DNA of 64,000 nucleotides from an uncultured Collinsella sp. (lineage in GTDB: Bacteria; Actinomycetota; Coriobacteriia; Coriobacteriales; Coriobacteriaceae). Each line of letters begins with the position of its first letter. The stretch's first letter is position 1. The stretch lies in the NCBI GenBank assembly GCA_902493145.1, contig CABUOA010000008.1, positions 1 through 64,000 on the forward strand, written 5' to 3'. This document shows, piece after piece, positions 54,268 to 62,153 of the stretch. A program made the position numbers and the translations under genes. The notes beneath the pieces are model-generated. The model was not told the DNA's origin. It saw nothing but the letters and a program-made list of their open reading frames with translations, and did not search any database.

Positions 54268-54417
54268 GTGTTGTTCAAAGCGGTAAAACCCGTGGTACAG
54301 GTCGCTTTGTTGATCGTCGGAATTACCATGGTGTGCTTTGGTGTTATGCGTGGCGAGGCGGATGCCGTGCTGGCCAAAGCGATTAGGCTGTGCTTGGAGT
54401 GTATCGGAATTGGATAA
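54268..54417 (+). CDS. CD1871A-type small CxxC membrane peptide
   Basis: 49 residues from a GTG start at 54268 with AGGAG 5 nt upstream. One membrane helix (about VVQVALLIVGITMVCFGVMR) and the closing CLECIGIG, the hallmark of the CD1871A family of CxxC peptides. These peptides are found in anaerobes directly before a NapH-like 4Fe-4S protein, as here. The two cysteines sit at the membrane edge, suited to thiol-disulfide or metal traffic. The stop overlaps the TTG start of the next gene. Confidence 0.85.
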   Translation: MLFKAVKPVVQVALLIVGITMVCFGVMRGEADAVLAKAIRLCLECIGIG

Positions 54418-55312
54418 AAGAGAAAACACTGCGTCGCATGTTTTGGCCCGATTTCGCGGATTCATTCAGGCGGCGGCGACGCTGGTCACCAATATTCACC
54501 TGCCAAACTTTGCCAAAGGCGGCATCTATCAGGGCGCGGGAAAAACAGTCTGCGTACCTGGGCTTAATTGCTATTCGTGCCCCGCGGCATCAGGTGCGTG
54601 TCCCATTGGGTCGTTCCAGTCGGTGGTAGGTTCATCCAAGTTCAACTTCTCCTACTACGTCACCGGTACGCTCATTTTGCTTGGCGTGCTGCTGGGACGC
54701 TTTATATGCGGGTTTTTGTGCCCGTTTGGCTGGCTGCAGGAACTTCTACACAAGATTCCCGGCAAAAAGCTATCAACGAAAAAGCTCAAGCCGCTCACGT
54801 ACATCAAGTATGCCGTGCTGCTGTTTGCCGTGGTGCTGCTGCCCGTCTTGGTGGTCAACGATGTGGGCATGGGCGACCCGTTCTTTTGTAAGTACATCTG
54901 TCCGCAGGGTGTGCTCGAGGGCGCGATTCCGCTGTCCATCATGAATACGGGAATCCGCTCCGCGCTGGGAAAGCTCTTTACCTGGAAGCTCGCGATTCTC
55001 ATTGCGGTTGCGGTGCTGAGCGTGTTGTTCTACCGCCCCTTCTGCAAATGGATCTGCCCCCTCGGCGCATTCTACGCGCTCATGAATAGGGTGTCCCTGC
55101 TGGGGATTCAGGTTGACGCGTGCAAATGCGTCTCGTGCGGCAAGTGTTCAAGGGCTTGTCAGATGGACGTTGATGTGGTCCGCGCGCCCAATCATGCCGA
55201 ATGTATCCGGTGCGGAAAGTGCATCGGGGCCTGTCCCGTCGATGCCATCAGCTATCGCTATGGCCTGGATGTGTCGGCGGAAAAGCTTCCCTTGACCGCC
55301 GATAAAAAGTAA
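54410..55312 (+). CDS. NapH-like polyferredoxin membrane protein
   Basis: 300 residues from a proposed TTG start at 54410 that overlaps the preceding stop by 8 bp (GGAG ten bases upstream); a longer frame to 54338 runs antifamily. Four or five membrane segments carry cysteine pairs FICGFLCPFGWLQE and YRPFCKWICPLGAFYAL, plus GLNCYSCPAASGACPIGSF near the N-terminus. Two ferredoxin clusters are at the end: CKCVSCGKCSRACQ and CIRCGKCIGACP. It should move electrons across or along the membrane. Together with the CxxC peptide and TlpA-like lipoprotein it looks like an extracytoplasmic thiol-reduction chain. Confidence 0.9.
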   Translation: MDKRENTASHVLARFRGFIQAAATLVTNIHLPNFAKGGIYQGAGKTVCVPGLNCYSCPAASGACPIGSFQSVVGSSKFNFSYYVTGTLILLGVLLGRFICGFLCPFGWLQELLHKIPGKKLSTKKLKPLTYIKYAVLLFAVVLLPVLVVNDVGMGDPFFCKYICPQGVLEGAIPLSIMNTGIRSALGKLFTWKLAILIAVAVLSVLFYRPFCKWICPLGAFYALMNRVSLLGIQVDACKCVSCGKCSRACQMDVDVVRAPNHAECIRCGKCIGACPVDAISYRYGLDVSAEKLPLTADKK

Positions 55313-55341
55313 ACAAGCTTCGACAAAACGGAGGAATGACT

Positions 55342-56304
55342 ATGAAGCTTTCTAAGATTGCGGCCCTGTTTATGGTGCCGGTATTGGCCTTGTGCCTTGT
55401 GGCATGTTCGGCGCCCGGTGGCAATGCGAGCGAATCTGCGAGCTCCGATCCTAAGATCGCAGAGCTCACTGCGCAGAAGCCGGCCAATGCCGACGAGGCC
55501 GCCGAGCTGTATGCGAAGCTCATGCAGAAGGAGAACGAGATCTTTTCGAGTGATAACGCGCTGTGGGAAAAGGTATTCAATGCGGCAAATAAAGACTCGG
55601 CAATGATTGAGGACGGCAGCAATTACGGCGATTTCCTGCTCAAGACCATCGACGGCGCCAAGGATGAGTTCACGGCGGATGAGCTTAAGACACTCAAGGC
55701 CGGTGCACAGCAGATCAAGGAGATCGAGGATAAGCTCATGGCGCTGGAGAAGGAGTTTCCCGGATGCGGCAGCACGCCCGGCGAGGGGGAGAGCGTCGAT
55801 GCCTCGACCGCAGGCATGACCAACGACGAGAGCGGGGAGACGAAGTTCCCCAGCTTTAAGGGCAAGGACCTGGACGGCAACGATGTAAACAGCGACGAGC
55901 TGTTCTCCAAGAACAAGGTCACCGTCATGAACTTCTGGTTTACCACCTGCAAGCCGTGCGTGGGAGAGCTGGGCGATCTGGAGAAGCTCAACAAGGAGCT
56001 TGCCGAGAAGGGCGGCCAGGTCGTGGGCGTTAATTCCTTTACGCTCGATGGCAACAAAGACGAGGTGGCAGACGCCAAGGACGTACTTTCCAAGAAGGGC
56101 GTGACGTATAAGAACATCTGGTTTAAGTCGGATAGCGAGGCCGGCAAGTTCACCTCCAACTTGTACTCGTTCCCGACCACCTACGTGATTGACCAGAACG
56201 GCAACATCGTGGGAGAGCCAATCATGGGCGGCATCAACTCCGCCGAGCAGCGAGAGGCGCTCAACAAACTGATCGATCAGGCGCTCGCGAAGAGCGAGCA
56301 GTAG
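55342..56304 (+). CDS. TlpA/ResA-like thioredoxin-fold lipoprotein
   Basis: 320 residues from ATG 55342; GGAGG stands 7 nt before it, and the ATG at 55336 is too close to that site. Lipobox LVAC with Cys22 anchors it outside the membrane. Residues about 45-150 are a helical domain (LYAKLMQKENEIFSSDNALW). The redoxin domain (about 170-320) has FWFTTCKPCVGEL with active Cys203 and Cys206 and the cis-Pro region SFPTTYVIDQNG. It reduces or forms disulfides in secreted proteins, with electrons probably from the NapH-like protein. The helical insert before the redoxin domain is unusual and may bind the client. Confidence 0.92.
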   Translation: MKLSKIAALFMVPVLALCLVACSAPGGNASESASSDPKIAELTAQKPANADEAAELYAKLMQKENEIFSSDNALWEKVFNAANKDSAMIEDGSNYGDFLLKTIDGAKDEFTADELKTLKAGAQQIKEIEDKLMALEKEFPGCGSTPGEGESVDASTAGMTNDESGETKFPSFKGKDLDGNDVNSDELFSKNKVTVMNFWFTTCKPCVGELGDLEKLNKELAEKGGQVVGVNSFTLDGNKDEVADAKDVLSKKGVTYKNIWFKSDSEAGKFTSNLYSFPTTYVIDQNGNIVGEPIMGGINSAEQREALNKLIDQALAKSEQ

Positions 56305-56310
56305 GTGCGA

Positions 56311-56397
56311 ATGTGACAAAGGGACAGTCCCTTTGTCACATCATCGATGATAAGTGCGGGACGGTGCGCCACGTGGCGTGCCGTCCCGTTCGTTTTT
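56311..56397. repeat. Double-hairpin repeat, copy 2
   Basis: ATGTGACAAAGGGAC (56311-56325) pairs with 56327-56341; a second stem GGGACGGTGCGCC/GGCGTGCCGTCCC (56358-56370, 56375-56387) follows with tail CGTTCGTTTTT. It aligns with 52278-52362. In the second stem a T-A pair of copy 1 is C-G here. It probably ends the tlpA-like transcript. Confidence 0.7.
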
Positions 56398-56520
56398 GGG
56401 GCAGTACGTTACATTTCTCACTGGAGCAGGCCAAAAATGGGGATAGAGTAGGGCAAACGCGTCGAATACGAACGGCGGAGGAGAGCGGGCGGGGTGCCTG
56501 CGCAGGAGAGGTTGCCGTCC

Positions 56521-59500
56521 ATGCTGGAGCTCAAAGGAATTTGCAAAAGGTACGTTACGCAGTCGTTTACGCAGGTGGCGCTCGACAACGTAAGCCTGGC
56601 TTTTCGCGATAACGAGTTCGTGGCCATTCTGGGTCCCTCAGGTTCGGGCAAGACCACGCTGCTCAACGTTATCGGCGGACTCGACCACTTTGACTCGGGC
56701 GATCTGCTGATCGACGGTATTTCGACCAAGGACTTTCACGATCGCGATTGGGATGCCTACCGCAACAACCGCATCGGCTTTGTGTTCCAGAGCTATAACC
56801 TCATTCCGCATCAGACCATTTTGGAAAACGTGGAATTGGCGCTTACGCTCACGGGCGTGGGGCATGCGGAGCGCCGCCAGCGTGCGCGCAAGGCGCTCGA
56901 GGAAGTCGGCCTGGGCGAGCACGTTAACAAGCGCCCGAGCCAGCTATCGGGCGGGCAGATGCAGCGCGTGGCCATTGCCCGCGCCCTGATCAACGATCCC
57001 GAGATTGTGCTGGCTGACGAGCCGACCGGCGCCTTGGACTCAACGACATCCGTGCAAGTCATGGATTTGCTCAAGGACGTTGCGCGCGATCGTCTGGTCA
57101 TCATGGTCACGCACAATCCCGAGCTGGCATACAGGTACGCCACGCGTATCGTCAACCTGGCGGACGGCAAGGTCACCGACGATTCAGATCCCTTTGATGC
57201 TGCCGAGGCCGCGCGTCGCGAGGCCAAGCCCACGCGCAAAACCTCGATGAGCTTTGTGACGGCGCTGGGGCTTTCTGCCCGAAACCTCATGACCAAGAAG
57301 GGCCGTACGGCCATGACTGCCTTTGCGGGTTCGATTGGCATTATTGGCATCGCAGCGATTCTGGCGCTGTCCAACGGCGTAAACGGCTACATCAAAAAGG
57401 TCGAGGAGGACACGCTCTCGAGCTACCCGCTTACGATTTCCAAACAAGATTATGACCTGTCATCCATGATGGGCGGGAATGGGACTGCGGATGAGGAGGC
57501 GTCCAAGGGCGAGGGCTCGTCTGACGGCGCCACCGGCGGCAAGGCTAAGGGAACCGATACGATTCCCGTGGTCACGGCCGTAAAGGACATGTTTGCGAGC
57601 GTTAAATCTAACGATATGACGAGCTTTAAGGCATGGCTCGATGCCGGTGGCGACGGTATCAATAAAGAGGTCAATGCTATCCAGTACGGCTATGGCGTGA
57701 CGCCGGTTGTCTATCGTGCGGGCAAGGGCGATGAGAAGCCTGTCCGGCTGGTGCCCAACGCTATGACCGAGGCCATGAGCGGCGGCGCAAGTTCGGCGGC
57801 AACGGTGAGCATGGATTCCATGGGAACCTCGGTCTTTAACGAGATGATTGACGACCAGAGCCTGCTCGACAGCCAGTACGATGTCGTTGCCGGCCATTGG
57901 CCTACGTCTGCCAACGAGGCCGTGATGGTGCTTTCGAGCCGCGGCACGGTGGGTGACTACACGCTCTACAGCATCGGTGCGCTGGATATCGATGAGCTCA
58001 ACGACCTGGTTAACAGTGCCATGACGGCCGACGGCAAGGTCGAGACGCCCAAGGCCGGCACCGACTTTACCTACGATGATGCGCTGTCCACGACGTTTAA
58101 GGTGCTGTCGCCGTCCGATGCCTATCGCAAAAACGAAGAGACCGGCATGTGGACTGACATGTCTGGCGATGCCGACTTTATGGCGGCCAAGGTTGCCGAC
58201 GGTATTGACGTGCGCATTGTGGGCGTGGTGCGACCCAACGAGACGGCCAACGCGAGCGCATTGACTCCGGGCATTGCCTATACGCATGCGCTGACTTGCC
58301 AGCTTATGAAGCGCGCCGCCGATTCGCAGATCGTGCAGGAGCAGCTTGTCCACCCCGAGACGGATGTCTTTACGGGCAAGTCTTTCGATGAACTGCAAGG
58401 CGAGGCCAAACAAGGCGTTGATCTGGGCAGCATGTTCAGCGTGGACGAGGCGGAGCTCAAGAGCGCGTTCTCGTTCGATGCATCTGCGCTCTCGGGCGCG
58501 GCCAGCGGTGTGGACCTTTCTGGTATCGACTTGTCCGGGCTGGACATTGACCTTTCGGGCGTTGGGAAGGGCATTGACTTCAGCGACATCATGGCCAAAG
58601 CGCCGGCCCCAGATTTCTCGGGCATCTTTGACGGCCTGGAGCTCACGCCCGAGCAAATGCAGCAGGCGGGAGCGCTTGCCAACCAGCTGTTTGAGGGCTT
58701 CCTTCAGTCTGATCAGTTTAAGGCACTGTCGCCCGAAGATCTTAAGGACGCGTCAAAGCTTGCGGCCGCATTCTCGGCGTATCTTGAGAATGATGCTGCG
58801 GCTCAGCAATGCTTGGCCCAGCTCAGGGCGCTGGGCGGCGATGCCCTGGCCGAGCGCCTGCAGCAGGCGATGACCGACTATGTGCAAAAGCAGCTGGCTC
58901 CGTATCTGCAGCAGGCTATGGACCAGGTCATGAAGACGATCAGCGAGCAGATTGCGACGACGGTATCGTCCCAGCTCAAGGCGGGCGCAGCAGGGCTTAT
59001 GGATCAGATGGCGACGCAGATGTCTTCGAGTTTTACCAACCTGGCGAGCGCTATGCGTGTGGATGCGAGCGCCTTTGCTCGTGCCATCCATTTCAACATG
59101 GACGCCGAGGACCTGAGTTCGCTCATGATGAGCTATGCCAAGGCGTCGCAGCTCACCTACGATAACAATCTGACCACGTTGGGCTATGCGGATGAGGCAG
59201 ATCCCATCTCGGTTAAGATTTTCCCGCGCGACTTTGAGGCCAAGGAGCGCGTACTCGATCACATCGATGCGTATAACAAGCAGGTCAAAGCCGCCGGCCA
59301 CGATGAGCGGGCAATTTCGTACACCGACTACATGGGTATCATCATGGGCTCGGTGACCGACATCGTGAATACTATCAGCTTGGTGCTCATCGCATTCGTG
59401 AGTATCAGTCTGGTGGTGAGCTCCATCATGATCGGCATTATCACCTATATCAGCGTGCTGGAGCGCAAAAAGGAGATTGGCATCCTGCGTGCGATTGGCG

Positions 59501-59775
59501 CGTCAAAGCGCAACGTGGCCAACGTGTTCAATGCCGAGACCTTTATCGAGGGCCTCATTGCCGGCGTCTTTGCCATTGTCGTTGTGGTGCTCGTGAGCTT
59601 CCCGGTCAATGCCTGGGCGCTTGCGGCCAAACAGGTACCCAATCTGATGAGCCTGCCCGTGCAGGATGCGCTGGTGCTCATCGCGATTTCGGTGCTGTTG
59701 ACGGTTGTCGCCGGCCTGCTGCCGGCCCGTAGCGCATCCAAGAAAGATCCCGTGGAGGCCCTGCGCTCCGAATAA
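56521..59775 (+). CDS. MacB-type ABC transporter, ATPase fused to FtsX permease with very large outer domain
   Basis: 1084 residues from ATG 56521 (GGAGAGG upstream; family start MLELKGICKRY). ATPase: Walker A GPSGSGKT (38-45), LSGGQ (142-146), Walker B IVLADEP (162-168). A first membrane helix follows at about 267-290 (GSIGIIGIAAILALS), and three helices near the end belong to an FtsX domain (SLVLIAFVSISLVVSSIMIG; IGILRAIGASKRNVANVFN). Between lies about 650 residues, far longer than the roughly 230 of MacB, including an IDLSGLDIDLSG repeat and a long amphipathic helical run (about 760-860). It likely exports or extracts a peptide or lipid, or signals mechanically. It stands downstream of the redox operon, separated by a terminator repeat. 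Confidence 0.88.
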   Translation: MLELKGICKRYVTQSFTQVALDNVSLAFRDNEFVAILGPSGSGKTTLLNVIGGLDHFDSGDLLIDGISTKDFHDRDWDAYRNNRIGFVFQSYNLIPHQTILENVELALTLTGVGHAERRQRARKALEEVGLGEHVNKRPSQLSGGQMQRVAIARALINDPEIVLADEPTGALDSTTSVQVMDLLKDVARDRLVIMVTHNPELAYRYATRIVNLADGKVTDDSDPFDAAEAARREAKPTRKTSMSFVTALGLSARNLMTKKGRTAMTAFAGSIGIIGIAAILALSNGVNGYIKKVEEDTLSSYPLTISKQDYDLSSMMGGNGTADEEASKGEGSSDGATGGKAKGTDTIPVVTAVKDMFASVKSNDMTSFKAWLDAGGDGINKEVNAIQYGYGVTPVVYRAGKGDEKPVRLVPNAMTEAMSGGASSAATVSMDSMGTSVFNEMIDDQSLLDSQYDVVAGHWPTSANEAVMVLSSRGTVGDYTLYSIGALDIDELNDLVNSAMTADGKVETPKAGTDFTYDDALSTTFKVLSPSDAYRKNEETGMWTDMSGDADFMAAKVADGIDVRIVGVVRPNETANASALTPGIAYTHALTCQLMKRAADSQIVQEQLVHPETDVFTGKSFDELQGEAKQGVDLGSMFSVDEAELKSAFSFDASALSGAASGVDLSGIDLSGLDIDLSGVGKGIDFSDIMAKAPAPDFSGIFDGLELTPEQMQQAGALANQLFEGFLQSDQFKALSPEDLKDASKLAAAFSAYLENDAAAQQCLAQLRALGGDALAERLQQAMTDYVQKQLAPYLQQAMDQVMKTISEQIATTVSSQLKAGAAGLMDQMATQMSSSFTNLASAMRVDASAFARAIHFNMDAEDLSSLMMSYAKASQLTYDNNLTTLGYADEADPISVKIFPRDFEAKERVLDHIDAYNKQVKAAGHDERAISYTDYMGIIMGSVTDIVNTISLVLIAFVSISLVVSSIMIGIITYISVLERKKEIGILRAIGASKRNVANVFNAETFIEGLIAGVFAIVVVVLVSFPVNAWALAAKQVPNLMSLPVQDALVLIAISVLLTVVAGLLPARSASKKDPVEALRSE

Positions 59776-59776
59776 T

Positions 59777-59840
59777 GTGACAAAGGGACAGCCCCTTTGT
59801 CACTTTGGGGGCTCTTACCGTTCAGCACGCTAAGAGCCCC
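59777..59840 (+). terminator. REP palindrome followed by terminator stem after the ABC gene
   Basis: GTGACAAAGGG (59777-59787) pairs with CCCCTTTGTCAC (59792-59803), then GGGGCTCTTA (59808-59817) pairs with TAAGAGCCCC (59831-59840). This is a third REP copy but its second stem is unrelated to those at 52326 and 56358. The T-run is weak. Confidence 0.65.
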
Positions 59841-59880
59841 TCTCCCCGCTTAATGCTTGACGAAGCGCCCTGTGGTTTAT

Positions 59881-59898
59881 ATACCTATCGGTAGGCAT
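59881..59898. promoter_or_regulatory. Probable TetR operator upstream of the MFS gene
   Basis: ATACCTATCGGTAGGCAT is an imperfect 18-bp palindrome 34 bp before the MFS start. It shares the CTAnCG..GGTAG core with the site at 62058-62071 near the same TetR gene. Confidence 0.6.
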
Positions 59899-59931
59899 AT
59901 ATGATGTATTGCCGATAGAAATGGAGTAGCC

Positions 59932-61212
59932 ATGACTCTCGCCACACCAGCCATAAAAAATCGCCCCCGTGAGAGTGGCGCATTTGCTTGGATCGTCGTT
60001 ATTGCGCTCGGTTTAATGTCCGCCGGAACAACTGGCACATATAGCATCATTGCTGGTTCATTCGTTGCTCCAGTATGTGAAGACCTAGGCTTTGACTACA
60101 CTTCTTTCTCTTTCTATTTCACCGCGGTTCTTCTTGGCCTTGCGCTGGGACTTCCACTTTTGAGTCGCTTCATTCCAAAAGTAATCGGCAAGCCATGGCA
60201 TATTTGCATTGAACTCATCCTTATTGCTGTTGGCGCTGCAATGGCGTTCTACACCGAGGTCTGGATGTTCATCGTCTCCGCCGCAGTGATCGGCGTCTGC
60301 TTTTCGTTCACAACGGGCGTCTGCATGTCCGATGTCATTGACCAATGGTTCAGCAAGTCGTCCGGTCTCGCCATCGGCCTTGCCTGGGGCGTTAATTCTC
60401 TCTGCACGCTGTTGTTGAGTCCTGTCATTACGCTGGTTATCGAGCAGCAAGGCTGGCGTACGGGATACATCGTACTAGCTGCCGTTTCTGCAGCCATGAT
60501 TTTGCCTGCGAGTGCATTTATCATTCGCCTTAAACCCTCTGACCGCAACATGCTTCCGTACGGAGAGACAATCTCCGAAACCCATGAGAGCGGCAGCGCC
60601 GATGAGCAGGAGAATGTCCTTTCGGGCATGGCACTCCGCGATGCCGCGAAAACGCCGTCTTTTATTCTCTGTGTCCTCCTGCTTTGCGTGGCGCAGCTCA
60701 CCTGCTGCATGAACCAACTGTTCCCGACCTATGCAAGCGAGGTCGGTTTCAATCCCATCGTAGGAAGCTTAATGGTCTCGGCAGCTTCACTCTCCGATAT
60801 CTTCCTAAATCCCTTCGTAGGCAAAACATGCGACAAGCTTGGCGCTATTAAAGCAACGGTCGCATGGACAGGCGTCAGCATTCTTTCCTTCCTGCTTCTC
60901 ATCATTGGTGGAAGCAATGAGACCGTTTCCATCATCGCGGCCGGCGTAAACGATGTCATGTTCGCCATCGTTGGGACCGCAATGCCGATGCTCCTCCTCT
61001 CGCTTTTTGGGTCACGCGATTTTGGAAGAATCTATTCGATCGTTTGCTCGGCGGGCTATGTCGTCGGCGCTTTTGGAATGCCGGTTATGATGAAGGTTTA
61101 CGGCATGGCAGGGTCATTCCAGGGAGTATTTATCTTCTGCATTGCCTGCAACCTTATGATTGCTGCGTTTGCTATCGTTTCCGGCTTTCTCGGTAAGGCT
61201 GCTGAAAAGTAA
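59932..61212 (+). CDS. MFS transporter (OFA-like)
   Basis: 426 residues with about twelve membrane segments (for example 18-40, 55-75, 95-115, 145-165, 180-200, 240-262, 275-300, 310-330, 340-365, 375-395, 400-420). Between segments six and seven is a charged loop (about 205-235). N-terminal GTTGTYSIIAGSFVAPVCED fits the oxalate/formate antiporter-like branch of MFS. Operator-like sequence lies upstream, so the TetR protein convergent with it probably controls it. As the gene cluster includes agmatine deiminase and a carbamoyltransferase, a polyamine or amino acid substrate is possible but unproved. Confidence 0.88.
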   Translation: MTLATPAIKNRPRESGAFAWIVVIALGLMSAGTTGTYSIIAGSFVAPVCEDLGFDYTSFSFYFTAVLLGLALGLPLLSRFIPKVIGKPWHICIELILIAVGAAMAFYTEVWMFIVSAAVIGVCFSFTTGVCMSDVIDQWFSKSSGLAIGLAWGVNSLCTLLLSPVITLVIEQQGWRTGYIVLAAVSAAMILPASAFIIRLKPSDRNMLPYGETISETHESGSADEQENVLSGMALRDAAKTPSFILCVLLLCVAQLTCCMNQLFPTYASEVGFNPIVGSLMVSAASLSDIFLNPFVGKTCDKLGAIKATVAWTGVSILSFLLLIIGGSNETVSIIAAGVNDVMFAIVGTAMPMLLLSLFGSRDFGRIYSIVCSAGYVVGAFGMPVMMKVYGMAGSFQGVFIFCIACNLMIAAFAIVSGFLGKAAEK

Positions 61213-61251
61213 TAAGCGCCGATTGCATCGGCATAGATTGCCACGCAACAG

Positions 61252-61295
61252 GGGGTCGACTCCAAGCCAGACTGGAGTCGACCCCTGTTTTCGTT
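61252..61295. terminator. Terminator between convergent MFS and TetR genes
   Basis: GGGGTCGACTCCA (61252-61264) pairs perfectly with TGGAGTCGACCCC (61273-61285), followed by TGTTTTCGTTTT. Confidence 0.9.
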
Positions 61296-61350
61296 TTAAA
61301 GGTTGCCCACAGGCACCATGGGTGCCAACGTACGCTTCAGCCTGGCTGGC

Positions 61351-61929
61351 CTATTTGAACATAAGCTCGACTATTCCCGCCCAAACCGCTTTTTCATCAA
61401 TATCTTCACCTTGAGCGACCGTATTGCTCGTTCCCTCCAGAACGGTATATAGAATTTGTACGTAAAGCATCACATCGGCACTATCGGAAAACGCGCCGAT
61501 CTCTACGCCATGGAGAAGGATGTCTTTAAGCGCGTCCATGGTTCGGTTTGTCGCCATCGTCTGACGTTCCTGAACTGCAGGAATTCGATTCGCTTGAACG
61601 CTAACCTCGGCTAGCACGCGCCGGCGTTTTTCATCGCTTCGATAGCCGCCTATAACCGAATTGCCGAGCTCGATAAGCGCCGCCTTGAATCCGTCCCTAT
61701 CGACTATTAGCGAGTAATCGCGCTGATAGTCGATGGTCGGAAACATGCTGTCCAAGAGCGTAGTAAAAATCTCCTCTTTAGAGGGAAAGTAGTAGTACAC
61801 CGATGGCTTGGATATCCCAACACAATCGCAAATCTTTCCGATGGACGCCTTGTCATAACCGACTTCCGCTACAAGATCGTACATTGCGTCCAATATTTTT
61901 TTCTTTGTGCCCACGCTACATTTCTCCAT
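61351..61929 (-). CDS. TetR-family transcriptional regulator
   Basis: 192 residues. N-terminal DNA-binding domain VGYDKASIGKICDCVGISKP and SVYYYFPSKEEIFTTLLDSM (about 18-60), the rest a helical ligand domain ending GIVELMFK. Convergent with the MFS gene and divergent from agmatine deiminase; related palindromes at 59881, about 62008 and 62058 suggest it represses the MFS gene, itself and the deiminase gene. Inducer may be agmatine or a related compound; inference from context only. Confidence 0.9.
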   Translation of the reverse strand: MEKCSVGTKKKILDAMYDLVAEVGYDKASIGKICDCVGISKPSVYYYFPSKEEIFTTLLDSMFPTIDYQRDYSLIVDRDGFKAALIELGNSVIGGYRSDEKRRRVLAEVSVQANRIPAVQERQTMATNRTMDALKDILLHGVEIGAFSDSADVMLYVQILYTVLEGTSNTVAQGEDIDEKAVWAGIVELMFK

Positions 61930-62006
61930 TGCAAATCACTTCCGTACTACCAACATTATTAAGGATGGCAACGGAACATCAATTCGTGTCCAAACATGAC
62001 CACTAT

Positions 62007-62073
62007 ATACGGTGAACGGTATGTATCAGTAGGCGAGCGGCAATTATTCAAAACTATCTACCGAACGGTAGGT
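62007..62073. promoter_or_regulatory. Two probable TetR operators in the TetR-agmatine deiminase gap
   Basis: CTACCG-AA-CGGTAG (62058-62071) is a perfect 6-2-6 palindrome and abuts GTATAGT, a possible -10 box of the deiminase gene. A second, weaker site with ACGGTGAACGGTAT lies at about 62009-62022, nearer the TetR start. Both share the CGGTA core with the MFS-side operator. Confidence 0.6.
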
Positions 62074-62153
62074 ATAGTAGTACTATAGCAGGTGAAACCC
62101 CGCTATTGTCGCGGCCGGACAGCATCGCGGGAAACCCGACGGAAGGACCAACC

